A stretch of DNA of 64,000 bases from Novosphingobium sp. PP1Y (GTDB lineage Bacteria; Pseudomonadota; Alphaproteobacteria; Sphingomonadales; Sphingomonadaceae), in contig NC_015580.1 of the NCBI RefSeq assembly GCF_000253255.1, positions 2,245,001-2,309,000 on the forward strand. The letters run 5' to 3'. Positions within the stretch are counted from its first letter, which is position 1, and the number at the start of each line of letters is the position of its first letter. The translations under genes and the position numbers were made by a program. The notes beneath the pieces were generated by a model that saw only the letters and a program-made list of their open reading frames with translations, did no database searches and was not told where the DNA came from. Below, one piece after another: positions 50,650-59,327 of this stretch.

Positions 50650-51722
50650 ACGCACCCTTCGCCCCGACCCGCGCACAGGTGCGGCTGGCCGACCTGGCCG
50701 ATCCGGGCGAGATCGCTCGGCTCGAAGGCTATGTCGCGGCGCATCCGCAAGCTACGCCCTTCCATCGTCCGGCCTGGTTCGTGGCCACCGCCCGCGCCAC
50801 CGGAAACCGCGCGTTCGCACTGGTGCAGGAGCGGCATGGCGAGATCGTTGCGTTCCTTCCGCTCAGTGCGATCCATTCGCCCATCTTCGGAAACATGCTG
50901 GCCTCCAGCGGCTTTGCCGTCGGCGGCGGCTTGCTGGCGGACGACGGCGCCGAGCCTGCAGAGGTGCTGCGCGCTGCCGAGGAACTGGCGCTGCGTCTCT
51001 CCTGCCCGACAATCGAGCTGCGCGGCGGCGCACTTCCCGACGCGGGGCAGGGCTGGGTGCTCAAGAGCGAATCGCACTGCAACTTCGCCCGGCCCCTGGC
51101 GGCGGACGACGAGGCGGAATTGCTCACGGTCCCGCGCAAGCAGCGCGCCGAAGTCCGCAAGTCGCTCGCGAACGACCTGACTGTCGAGATCGGCACCTCC
51201 GAGCGCGACCGGGCTGCGCACTATGCGGTCTTTGCCGAGAGTTATCGCAATCTGGGCACGCCGGTATTCCCGCGCGGGTTGCTCGACGCCGTCGTCGATG
51301 CTTTCGGCGAGGATGCGGACATCCTGACCGTCCGGCACGAAGGACGTCCTCTCGCCAGCGTGATCACGGTCTATCACCGGGGCGCGGCGATGCCCTATTG
51401 GGGCGGAGGCACCCGGGAGGCGCGGCGCCTGCGCGCGAACGACCGGATGTACTTCGAGCTCATGCTCCACGCCCGCCGCCGCGGGTGCACTGCGTTCGAC
51501 TTCGGCCGGTCCAAGACCGGAAGCGGAGCCTATCATTTCAAGCGCAACTGGGGCTTCGAGCCCGAAGCGCTGACTTATGCCAGCTGGACCGCTCCCGGAG
51601 CCCGAGCGCGCGAGGCCGACCCGGCCAGCGCCAAGCTGTCGCTGCAGATCGCGCTCTGGCAGAAACTGCCGCTGGGCATTGCCAATCGCCTTGGGCCGCT
51701 GATTGCCCGGGGGATCGGCTGA
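50646..51722 (+). CDS. FemAB family XrtA/PEP-CTERM system-associated protein
   Basis: 358 residues from the GTG at 50646; family TIGR03019. Two GNAT-like halves: HPQATPFHRPAWFVATARAT at the start and YRNLGTPVFPRGLLDAVVDAF, DFGRSKTGSGAYHFKRNWGF in the second half. FemAB proteins transfer aminoacyl groups to cell-wall or polysaccharide precursors. It follows the deacetylase, which would expose an amine; that functional pairing is inference. Overlaps neighbours on both sides (GTGA before, TGATG after). Confidence 0.92.
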   Translation: MNAPFAPTRAQVRLADLADPGEIARLEGYVAAHPQATPFHRPAWFVATARATGNRAFALVQERHGEIVAFLPLSAIHSPIFGNMLASSGFAVGGGLLADDGAEPAEVLRAAEELALRLSCPTIELRGGALPDAGQGWVLKSESHCNFARPLAADDEAELLTVPRKQRAEVRKSLANDLTVEIGTSERDRAAHYAVFAESYRNLGTPVFPRGLLDAVVDAFGEDADILTVRHEGRPLASVITVYHRGAAMPYWGGGTREARRLRANDRMYFELMLHARRRGCTAFDFGRSKTGSGAYHFKRNWGFEPEALTYASWTAPGARAREADPASAKLSLQIALWQKLPLGIANRLGPLIARGIG

Positions 51723-52957
51723 TGGGCGAGATCCTGTTCCTGTCCCACCGCATTCCGTTCCCTCCCGACCGGGGCGACAAGATCCGCTCGCACCATGTTC
51801 TCAAGGCATTGGCCGGCATGGCTCCCGTCCATGTCGCCACTTTCGCCGACGACGAGCAGGACTTTGCCAGCGAAGCGGATCTCGCGGCGATTGCGGCCAG
51901 CCATCGGCTGCTGCGCCGGACGAAGCCCCTGCCGCTTGCCGCGTTCGAGGCCCTTTCTGGCGGCAAGCCGGTCAGCCTCACCGCCTTTCACGACCGTCGC
52001 CTGAAGGCCTGGGTGCGCGACACGCTGCGCGACCGGGACATCGACGTCATCTACGTTTTTTCGGGGCAGATGGCGCAATATGTGCCCGGCACCTTCACCG
52101 GCCGCGTCGTGGCGGATCTGGTCGACGTCGATTCGGCCAAGTTCGACGCCTATGGAGCCAACGCAAAGGGCCTGCGCAGCTGGATCGATCGGCGCGAAGG
52201 CCGCGTCCTCGGCGCGGAAGAAGCGCGCATCGTCCGCCGCGCCGATGCAAGCCTGCTGATCAGTCCCCTCGAAGCCGAATTGCTGCTTTCGCGACTGCCG
52301 CCGGACCTTGCGGCAAGTGCAAAGGTCCACGCGATGGGCAATGGTCTCGACAGCACGTATTTCGACCCGGCCGTGGTTAAGCCTGAGCCGCGCATCGTGC
52401 AGTCGGGCGGTCCCCGCATCATCTTTACCGGGCAAATGGATTACGCGCCCAATGTGGCTGCGGTGCTGCGGGCCATCGACCGCATCATGCCCGCCGTCCG
52501 CTCGGCTTGCGGACATGCGACCCTGCATGTCGTGGGGCGCAATCCGGTCGACGCATTGCTAGCGCGCGATGGCGTGAACGGCACGCGGATCTGGGGACGC
52601 GTCGACGATATTCGCCCGTGGCTTGCAGGTGCGGATCTCGCGCTGGTGCCGTTGGAGATCGCGCGCGGCGTGCAGAACAAGGTGCTTGAAGCGATGGCGA
52701 TGGAATTGCCGGTGATTCTCACGCCCGGAGCGGCCAACGGTATCGATGCCGTCAATGGGCGCGACTTTCGCATTGCCGATGGCGACGCCGCGATGGCAGG
52801 GGCGATCCTTGCCATTTCCCAGAGCGCCGCGCGCAGGCAGGCCAAGGGATCGGCGGCACGCCGTTGGATCGTCGAGAACGCAAGCTGGCCGGCCGCGCTT
52901 GCACGCTTGCCCGAATTCATCGGGGGCTCCGATGCCCGAATGAACGCGGTTGCCTGA
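51722..52957 (+). CDS. TIGR03087 family PEP-CTERM/XrtA system glycosyltransferase
   Basis: 411 residues from ATG 51722, overlapping the FemAB stop by one base. GT-B fold. FLSHRIPFPPDRGDKIRSHH at the N-terminus is the family hallmark. The C-terminal donor domain shows IIFTGQMDYAPNVAA, WGRVDDIRPWLAGADLALVPLEIARGVQNKVLEAMAM (in parts) and GAANGIDA. It builds part of the exopolysaccharide; the sugar is unknown. Confidence 0.93.
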   Translation: MGEILFLSHRIPFPPDRGDKIRSHHVLKALAGMAPVHVATFADDEQDFASEADLAAIAASHRLLRRTKPLPLAAFEALSGGKPVSLTAFHDRRLKAWVRDTLRDRDIDVIYVFSGQMAQYVPGTFTGRVVADLVDVDSAKFDAYGANAKGLRSWIDRREGRVLGAEEARIVRRADASLLISPLEAELLLSRLPPDLAASAKVHAMGNGLDSTYFDPAVVKPEPRIVQSGGPRIIFTGQMDYAPNVAAVLRAIDRIMPAVRSACGHATLHVVGRNPVDALLARDGVNGTRIWGRVDDIRPWLAGADLALVPLEIARGVQNKVLEAMAMELPVILTPGAANGIDAVNGRDFRIADGDAAMAGAILAISQSAARRQAKGSAARRWIVENASWPAALARLPEFIGGSDARMNAVA

Positions 52958-52958
52958 C

Positions 52959-54509
52959 ATGCGTTCCTTGGCTGCCGTTCTCAATTTCGGCGAAAGTCCG
53001 ATCCCTGAAAGCTGGCGCGGGCCGCTGCTGCGACTGGCGGGAGTCTGGCTCGTTCTGGTCTTCACGTTCGCTGCGGACTGGGCGGCGATGGCACGTCAGT
53101 GGTGGGACATTTCCACATACAATCATGTTCTTCTGATCCCGCCGATCCTCGGCTGGCTGGTCTGGCAGCGCTGGGGCGAACTGCGCAAGATTGCGCCACA
53201 ATGCTGGTGGCCGGGTCTGCTCCTGTTCGGAGGCGCTGCCTTCATCTGGTTGCTGGGCGCGATGTCGGGACTGGACCTTGCGCGCCAGGCCGGGGCTATC
53301 GCCATGCTCGGCGCAAGCGTCCCGCTGCTGCTGGGGCCGCAGGTCAGCGCCGGGTTGCTCTTCCCGCTTTGCTACCTCGCCTTCCTCGTCCCGCTGGGCG
53401 AGGAACTGGTGACCATTCTGCAGATGATCACTGCCGATATCACCGTTGCGCTCACCCATCTGAGCGGGATCCCGGCGGTCATCGACGGCGTCTTCATCGA
53501 TACCCCTGCAGGCCTGTTCGAAGTGGCGGAAGCCTGTTCGGGCGTGAAGTTCCTGATCGCTATGGTCGCGTTCGGCGTGCTCACTGCCAATGTCTGCTTC
53601 ATCAGCTGGCCGCGCCGGATCGTCATGGTCGGGGCCTGTGTGCTCGTGCCGATCCTTGCCAATGGCGTAAGGGCATGGGGCACGATCTACGCCGCACAGT
53701 GGTTCGGCGCGGACGTGGCGGCAGGTTTCGATCACATTGTCTATGGCTGGTTCTTTTTCGCCATCGTGCTGGGGCTCGTGATCCTTGGCGCCTGGCGGTT
53801 TTTCGACCGACCGCTGGCAGATCCGATGATCGATGCCGAAGCGATAGGCCGCAGCAGGCTGGTAGGTCGCCTTTCCGCAATGCAGGTGCGGCCTGCGTTC
53901 GCGCTGCTGGGCCTTGTTGCGCTGATGCTCCTCGCACGTGGCTGGGCCTATGGAGCCGATCGGATTGCCGCGCCCCTGCCGCCGCAAATAGAGCTTCCTG
54001 CGGTCTCCGGCTGGACGCGCGCGGACTATTCGCCGTCGATCTGGTGGGAACCGCAGGCGTCCGGCGCCGATCATCGCCTGCTCGGAAGCTATGTCGACGG
54101 CGAGGGGCGCAAGGTCGATGTGTTCCTGGCGCTCTATGCGTCGCAGGGGGAAGGGCGCGAAGCCGGAGGATTCGGGCAGGGCGCGCTGATGCCGGACAGT
54201 GCCTGGGCTTGGCAGAGCCCGGGCAGGGCCTTCCCGGAGGGCAGGAGCGAGCGACTGCTCGGCGCCGGCAAGGTCGAGCGGCTGGCCGTCACCTGGTATC
54301 GCAACGGAGATCTGGTCACAGGCAGCAATGCGCGCCTCAAGCTGGCCGTGATCGGCAATCATCTTCTCCTGCGGAGACGCCCGACGACCATGCTGATCGT
54401 CTCGGCCGAGGAAACTCCTGCCAAGCCTGCTGCCGAGGCCATATCGCATTTCCTGTCATCCACCGGGCCGCCAGGCGCGTGGATGGACCGCGTCGAACAA
54501 CTCCGGTAG
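52959..54509 (+). CDS. xrtA: Exosortase A fused to EpsI domain
   Basis: 516 residues from ATG 52959, 1 nt after the previous stop; a TTG at 52950 is also possible. About eight membrane helices span 25-290. The exosortase triad is present: Cys193 in VAEACSGVKF, Arg238 in LANGVRAW and His259 in FDHIVYGW. A further helix near 310-330 leads into an EpsI-type periplasmic domain (about 335-500). It should cleave and anchor PEP-CTERM proteins at the inner membrane. No PEP-CTERM substrate is encoded in the window. Confidence 0.95.
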   Translation: MRSLAAVLNFGESPIPESWRGPLLRLAGVWLVLVFTFAADWAAMARQWWDISTYNHVLLIPPILGWLVWQRWGELRKIAPQCWWPGLLLFGGAAFIWLLGAMSGLDLARQAGAIAMLGASVPLLLGPQVSAGLLFPLCYLAFLVPLGEELVTILQMITADITVALTHLSGIPAVIDGVFIDTPAGLFEVAEACSGVKFLIAMVAFGVLTANVCFISWPRRIVMVGACVLVPILANGVRAWGTIYAAQWFGADVAAGFDHIVYGWFFFAIVLGLVILGAWRFFDRPLADPMIDAEAIGRSRLVGRLSAMQVRPAFALLGLVALMLLARGWAYGADRIAAPLPPQIELPAVSGWTRADYSPSIWWEPQASGADHRLLGSYVDGEGRKVDVFLALYASQGEGREAGGFGQGALMPDSAWAWQSPGRAFPEGRSERLLGAGKVERLAVTWYRNGDLVTGSNARLKLAVIGNHLLLRRRPTTMLIVSAEETPAKPAAEAISHFLSSTGPPGAWMDRVEQLR

Positions 54510-54521
54510 GTACGCGAGTGC

Positions 54522-56417
54522 ATGTGCGGCATTGCCGGAATCTATCATCTTGAAACGCCAAAGCCCGTCGACCCCGCCAGGGTCGAGGCGATGTGCGATG
54601 CGATGGTCCATCGCGGGCCTGACGGGCACGGGGTTTGGACGGCGCCGGGCGTAGGGCTGGGGCATCGACGCCTGTCGATCATCGATCTTGCGGGCTCTCC
54701 ACAGCCGATGGCCTCCAGCGATGGCCGCGCGATGCTGGTCTTCAACGGCGAGATCTACAACTACCGCGAGCTGCGCCAGGAACTGCGCAAGACCGGCGCG
54801 ATGTTCCATACCGACGGCGACAGCGAGGTCATTCTTGCTGCATGGCAGCGCTGGGGCCCCGAATGCGTCAGCCGCCTGCACGGCATGTTCGCTTTCGCGA
54901 TCTACGACTGCGAGGCGCGCACGCTTTTCCTGGCCCGGGACCGACTGGGCGTGAAGCCCCTGTTCATGGCGCCATTGAGCGACGGCAGCCTCGCTTTCGG
55001 TTCGGAACTCAAGGCGCTGCTGGCGCATCCCCTGCTGCGGCGGGACGTCGATCCCTTGGCCGTGGAGGATTACCTGGCCTGGGGCTACGTGCCGGACAGT
55101 CGCTCGATGATCAAAGGGGTCATGAAGCTTCCCGCGGGCCATTCGCTGCTTCTCCAGCACGGCAAGCCGTTGCCTGCGCCCCGGCAGTACTGGGACGTCT
55201 CCTTCGCCGAGCGGAGCAAGGGGAAGGTTGAGGACCTCGAGGCCGAATTGCTGCACCTGATGCGGCAGGCGGTGACTTCGCGCATGGTGGCCGACGTCCC
55301 GCTCGGGGCATTCCTTTCAGGCGGCGTCGACAGCTCGAGCGTGGTGGCCCTGATGGCGGAGGCCTCTTCGCAGGCCGTGCGCACCTGTTCCATCGGCTTC
55401 GACGTCGCCGCGCTCGACGAGACAGCATATGCCAGCCAGGTCGCGGAGCGTTACGGCACCGATCACCAGGCTCGGCAGGTCTCCCCGGACGACTTCGGGA
55501 TGATCGATACGCTGGCGGGCATGTTCGACGAGCCATTCGCCGATGCCTCGGCGCTGCCGACTTGGCGGGTGTGCCAGCTTGCACGCGAAAGCGTGACAGT
55601 CGCTCTGTCCGGTGACGGCGCGGACGAAGCGCTTGCCGGTTATCGCCGGCACCTTTTCCAGCACGGCGAGGATCGCGTTCGCGCGCTTCTGCCGCAATCG
55701 GTGCGCGGTCCGGTGTTCGGAGGGCTGGGTGCGATCTATCCCAAGGCTGACTGGGCGCCGCGGCCCCTGCGGGCAAAGACGACGCTGCTTTCGCTCGCGG
55801 GCGATTCAGCCGAGGGCTATGCGCGTGCGATCGGCTTCACTTCGCCGGAACTGCGCGAAAGCCTCTATTCCCCGGAATACCTGCGACTTCGCGGGGACTA
55901 CCGGGCCGAGACACCGCTGCTGGAACTGATGCGCGGCGCGCCCGCGCGCTCGGGGCTGGACCGCGCGCAATATGCGGACCTCAAGGCGTGGCTTCCGGGG
56001 GATATCCTGACCAAGGTCGACCGTACGAGCATGGCGGTCAGCCTTGAAGCGCGCGAGCCCTTGCTCGATCACCGATTGATCGAATTCGCCGCCAGCCTGC
56101 CCGAATCGATGCGCGTGCGCAGCGGGCAGGGCAAGTGGCTGATGAAGCGCACGATGCGGCGCTTCCTGCCGGACGACATCCTTTATCGCCCCAAGCAGGG
56201 CTTCGTGACGCCGATTGCCCAGTGGTTTCGCGGTCCGCTCGCCCAGGTTGCCCGGGATGCCTGTTCCAGTCCCCAGCTGGCGCGAACCGGCTGGTTCGAC
56301 AGCCGTCGCCTGTCGGGCCTGGTCGATGCGCATCTGGCGGGAACTTCGGACAATTCCCGGCTGCTCTGGCAGTTGCTGATGCTTGAGAAGGCATTTACCA
56401 AGTTGGGTATTGCCTGA
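54522..56417 (+). CDS. XrtA/PEP-CTERM system amidotransferase (asparagine synthase-like)
   Basis: 631 residues, family TIGR03108. N-terminal class II glutaminase with catalytic Cys2 (MCGIAGIYHLE), HRGPDG and LVFNGEIYNYRELR. The C-terminal ATP-binding synthase domain has the PP-loop FLSGGVDSSSVVALM and SGDGADEALAGYRRH. It transfers glutamine nitrogen onto an acceptor, probably a uronic acid or similar group of the polysaccharide. Last gene of the operon, 12 nt after xrtA. Confidence 0.94.
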   Translation: MCGIAGIYHLETPKPVDPARVEAMCDAMVHRGPDGHGVWTAPGVGLGHRRLSIIDLAGSPQPMASSDGRAMLVFNGEIYNYRELRQELRKTGAMFHTDGDSEVILAAWQRWGPECVSRLHGMFAFAIYDCEARTLFLARDRLGVKPLFMAPLSDGSLAFGSELKALLAHPLLRRDVDPLAVEDYLAWGYVPDSRSMIKGVMKLPAGHSLLLQHGKPLPAPRQYWDVSFAERSKGKVEDLEAELLHLMRQAVTSRMVADVPLGAFLSGGVDSSSVVALMAEASSQAVRTCSIGFDVAALDETAYASQVAERYGTDHQARQVSPDDFGMIDTLAGMFDEPFADASALPTWRVCQLARESVTVALSGDGADEALAGYRRHLFQHGEDRVRALLPQSVRGPVFGGLGAIYPKADWAPRPLRAKTTLLSLAGDSAEGYARAIGFTSPELRESLYSPEYLRLRGDYRAETPLLELMRGAPARSGLDRAQYADLKAWLPGDILTKVDRTSMAVSLEAREPLLDHRLIEFAASLPESMRVRSGQGKWLMKRTMRRFLPDDILYRPKQGFVTPIAQWFRGPLAQVARDACSSPQLARTGWFDSRRLSGLVDAHLAGTSDNSRLLWQLLMLEKAFTKLGIA

Positions 56418-56539
56418 ACCCGCCTGCGTGCTGGACGAAACGGTGTATTCCTGCCTGTGTAAAAGCCGGGAATTAACTACACCCAATCTTAGGACATTTA
56501 CTCTAGGCCATCCCTGAGAAGCGTCATCGAAGGACGTGT

Positions 56540-56650
56540 ATGAAGGTCAAGGTCTACGATTCTCGGGCGGAAAAAGCGGACGATTCCCGCAGCGCTGACG
56601 CGTATCTGCCGTCCGTTGATGCGTCGGCACCAAGGGTGAGGCCGAAATGA
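56540..56650 (+). CDS. 36-residue ORF coupled to the CHASE2-EAL gene
   Basis: Starts MKVKVYDSRAEKADDSRSAD and ends RVRPK. AAGGA lies about 6 nt upstream of the ATG, and its stop overlaps the next ATG as ATGA. Both points suggest genuine translation and coupling. It is polar with no membrane segment. I know no homologue. It may be a small protein or a leader that sets translation of the phosphodiesterase. Confidence 0.5.
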   Translation: MKVKVYDSRAEKADDSRSADAYLPSVDASAPRVRPK

Positions 56651-58950
56651 CCGATCTCAAGGCCCGTTTCCGCAAGTTCTGGAGCAATGCCCGCTTCCGC
56701 ATCGTCTTCTGGGCGACGCTGACCGGCGTTCTGTGCGGCGTTTCGGGTGTCGGCCTGCCGGTCGAGGATGTGATTGGCAGTATACGCGATTATCTACGGC
56801 GGCATCCCTCGAACGGAGAAATTGCGCTCGTTCTCCAAGACAGTCGAACGCTTGACGAGCTTGGTGCCATTGATGTGACCAGGGCTGAAGACGCCAAGGT
56901 GACCGCAGCGCTCTTCGCGGCTGGCGCAAAGCGCGTTTTCTTCGATCGTGGGTTGCGTTACGACGATTCTGACAACGGTAATAAGCAATTCGTCGATGTG
57001 CTGAAGAAGCACCCTGGGCAGGTCTTTCTCAGTGCCATGCCCAGCAGCGACGGCGCAGGCGGTAATCACGCAAGCGTTTTGCCGTCCGTGACTTTCAGGG
57101 AGAATGCCAAGGTGGTGTCCGCCCTGGCCTTGCATCATCCCTTCAACCTCAATGTAAGTTGGCCGTATTCGTCGAATAGTGCGATTGGGGTAATTCCTAG
57201 TTTGCCGGCTGCAATCGCAGGGGTGGAGCAAGGGCCCGATCTCCTTTTTCAGCCCGACTATTCGATCGACTATCGGACAATACCCACCAGCAGCTACATA
57301 GATGTGCTTCGCGGAGACTTCGAGAAATCGAACGTCGCCGGGAAGGATGTCATCATTGCACCCGGGTCGATCGCATATAACGACATTCATCCATTGCCCG
57401 GCGGGCAGGGGTACGCACCAGGCGGCTATTTCCACGCTATCGCGGCTGAGACACTAAAGCGCGGATTGCCGATGGATGTGGGCTGGATTCCTCCATTCCT
57501 GCTTGTTTGCGCCATTGTGATTTCCGGCTTTGGGCGTGGTCGCGTCTTCGACGTTTACCGCTTTTCGGGTCTAGCGCTGGTCCTGATCGCGGCGCCATTC
57601 GTACTGAATTATGTAAACATCAAGGTGGATATATTTCCTGCGCTTGCCGTTGCCGCCGTGGCGGTCTTCCGCATGCGTAACCTCGATCGCGTGGAGGTCG
57701 CGGGAGAGACCAATGCGGGCTCGGGGCTCCCGAGTGTGCAGGCACTGCGCAATTTCGACGCGATGTCCACCAAGATCCTGGTTGCACTGAAGATTCGCAA
57801 TTACGGAGCCATCATTGGTAGCTTTGCCGAGCATGTGGAGGCGCAAGTCGCGCATGAAATCGTGCGGCGTATCCGCATCAGCGATCACGACGTGACCGTC
57901 TATCATGAAAGCGGCATGTTCCTGTGGCTGTCGAACATTCGCAGTACGTTCGATCTCTTCGAGAACCTTGAGGGGCTGCATCGCATCGTTCAGAACGGCA
58001 TTCAGGTCAGCGGCATGGATATCGACCTCTCCTTCAACTGCGGCATCGATTCAGAGTTCGACCGGACGGTCTCCAGCCGCGTGGCAAGCGCGATGCAGTC
58101 GGCAGAGGAAGCGGTTCGCAACGACGAACTCGTCTATCAGCACGATAGCCGCCGTCATGAGGCGCAGTGGGAACTTTCGCTTCTGACCCAGCTCGATCGC
58201 GCTATCGACAATGGCGAAGTCTGGGTCGCCTATCAGCCCAAGCTTGACGTGAAGTCCAATCGCATTGCCGGTGCTGAGGCGTTGGTGCGCTGGACGCACC
58301 CGGAACGTGGACCGATCAGCCCGGACAAGTTCATCCGCATTGCCGAGGAATTCCACCGGATCGAACGCATAACCCGCTTCGTCGTCAACGAAGCGGTGCG
58401 TTCTGCCGTCAACCTCGCGCGGCTGGGCTACGACTTCTCGATGTCGGTCAACATTTCGGCGCAATTGCTGCGCAATCCGGGCCTTCCGGGAATGATTTCA
58501 GAGATTCTCGCCGCGCACGGTCTGCCGCCGGAGAAGCTGGTCCTGGAAATCACCGAGACCGATCGTCTCGATCGCAGTTCGCGAACGTTCCAGATGCTCC
58601 AGCGCCTGGTCCAGTCCGGGCTGCGCTTGTCGATCGATGATTTCGGCACGGGCAATGCGACGATCGACTACTTGCGCTACCTCCCGGCCGCAGAGGTTAA
58701 GATCGACAAGGTCTTCATCCAGGCCATGGAAGCGAACAAGGAGGACTACCTGCTCGTCCAGTCGATCATCGAAATGGCCCATTCACTCGATCGCATTGTC
58801 GTTGCTGAAGGGGTGGAAACCGGGACCGCGCTCGAGATTCTCAAGGGCATGGGATGCGACACCATCCAGGGCTACTACGTCAGTCGTCCGGTGCCGTTTC
58901 CTGATCTGATCGATAATATCGAAAGGAAGCAGGCCCGAATGAATGGTTAA
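56647..58950 (+). CDS. CHASE2-EAL cyclic-di-GMP phosphodiesterase, membrane-bound
   Basis: 767 residues. An N-terminal helix (about 17-35) and an extracytoplasmic CHASE2-like sensor (about 40-275) precede two or three membrane helices (about 280-345). A degenerate GGDEF-like region (about 370-490) lacks the GGDEF signature. The EAL domain (about 515-760) keeps AEALVRW (about 541), NISAQLL, EITETDR, IDDFGTGNAT, KIDKVF and AEGVET, so hydrolysis of c-di-GMP is expected. It lies 229 nt after the XrtA operon on the same strand. The CHASE2 half is AT-richer than neighbouring genes. Confidence 0.9.
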   Translation: MTDLKARFRKFWSNARFRIVFWATLTGVLCGVSGVGLPVEDVIGSIRDYLRRHPSNGEIALVLQDSRTLDELGAIDVTRAEDAKVTAALFAAGAKRVFFDRGLRYDDSDNGNKQFVDVLKKHPGQVFLSAMPSSDGAGGNHASVLPSVTFRENAKVVSALALHHPFNLNVSWPYSSNSAIGVIPSLPAAIAGVEQGPDLLFQPDYSIDYRTIPTSSYIDVLRGDFEKSNVAGKDVIIAPGSIAYNDIHPLPGGQGYAPGGYFHAIAAETLKRGLPMDVGWIPPFLLVCAIVISGFGRGRVFDVYRFSGLALVLIAAPFVLNYVNIKVDIFPALAVAAVAVFRMRNLDRVEVAGETNAGSGLPSVQALRNFDAMSTKILVALKIRNYGAIIGSFAEHVEAQVAHEIVRRIRISDHDVTVYHESGMFLWLSNIRSTFDLFENLEGLHRIVQNGIQVSGMDIDLSFNCGIDSEFDRTVSSRVASAMQSAEEAVRNDELVYQHDSRRHEAQWELSLLTQLDRAIDNGEVWVAYQPKLDVKSNRIAGAEALVRWTHPERGPISPDKFIRIAEEFHRIERITRFVVNEAVRSAVNLARLGYDFSMSVNISAQLLRNPGLPGMISEILAAHGLPPEKLVLEITETDRLDRSSRTFQMLQRLVQSGLRLSIDDFGTGNATIDYLRYLPAAEVKIDKVFIQAMEANKEDYLLVQSIIEMAHSLDRIVVAEGVETGTALEILKGMGCDTIQGYYVSRPVPFPDLIDNIERKQARMNG

Positions 58951-59031
58951 AAAAGTCTTGCTGACATCTTAACTCATTGTTATCCATATGGGCAGCCGCA
59001 AAAAACGCGGCGGTTCACATGGGGAAATACA

Positions 59032-59067
59032 ATGTACAGCTGGCTTTGGGGCGGCTTCGGTCGCTAA
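59032..59067 (+). CDS. 11-codon ORF MYSWLWGGFGR
   Basis: ATG at 59032 with GGGGA 6 nt upstream, TAA at 59065-59067. The peptide is rich in Trp, Gly and aromatic residues. Proof of translation is absent; the good ribosome binding site and position inside a terminated unit are the only support. It could be a leader peptide or a bioactive small peptide. Confidence 0.35.
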   Translation: MYSWLWGGFGR

Positions 59068-59194
59068 AAATCGGACAGTCGGCGACCTCTTCGGGAGTAA
59101 ATGTCTCGGCAGGTCGCGGCGTCTTTCAATACCCGTTTCTAAGCATTTATCGCTCTGAATCAGGTATTTAACGGATATATTTAAATCCGTGATT

Positions 59195-59236
59195 AAGCGC
59201 TCTGGCCGCGTTGGCTCAGGGCGCTTTTGATATTTG
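59195..59236 (+). terminator. Rho-independent terminator
   Basis: AAGCGCTCTG (59195-59204) pairs with CAGGGCGCTT (59217-59226) with one G:T wobble; an inner GCC/GGC extends the stem. TTTTGATATTT follows. It ends the unit downstream of the EAL gene. Confidence 0.85.
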
Positions 59237-59310
59237 GGCTTTGGCTGGGCGCGTCTCGCGCGATGCTCGCAGGACCTGGCTGATGACCCGATCCTTGCGA
59301 CTCACTTGCG

Positions 59311-59323
59311 TCCCGATTCGGGA
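59311..59323. repeat. Palindrome TCCCGATTCGGGA, copy 2
   Basis: Identical, including the preceding GCG, to the copy at 43357-43369. It lies in non-coding DNA between the terminator and the 3' end of zapE. About 100 nt on either side show no gene. Confidence 0.5.
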
Positions 59324-59327
59324 ATCA

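Larger units (their letters stand above)
58966..59236 (+). ncRNA. Candidate small structured transcript
   Basis: A possible sigma-70 promoter (TTGCTG, 17 nt, TATCCA from 58969) is followed by several stems: GCCGC-A6C-GCGGC (58995-59011), GCGACCT/AGGTCGC (about 59082-59117), ACGGAT-N8-ATCCGT (59171-59190) and a strong terminator. It contains an 11-codon ORF. It may instead be the 3' leader/trailer of the EAL transcript. Confidence 0.35.

Noticed and set aside
50501..51721. N-terminal extension of the glycosyltransferase frame into the FemAB gene
   Set aside because: Arg-rich out-of-frame translation; the family N-terminus begins exactly at 51722.
58977..59171. 64-codon frame after the EAL gene
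   Set aside because: No ribosome binding site, poor composition, and it overlaps the better supported 11-codon ORF and stem-loops.
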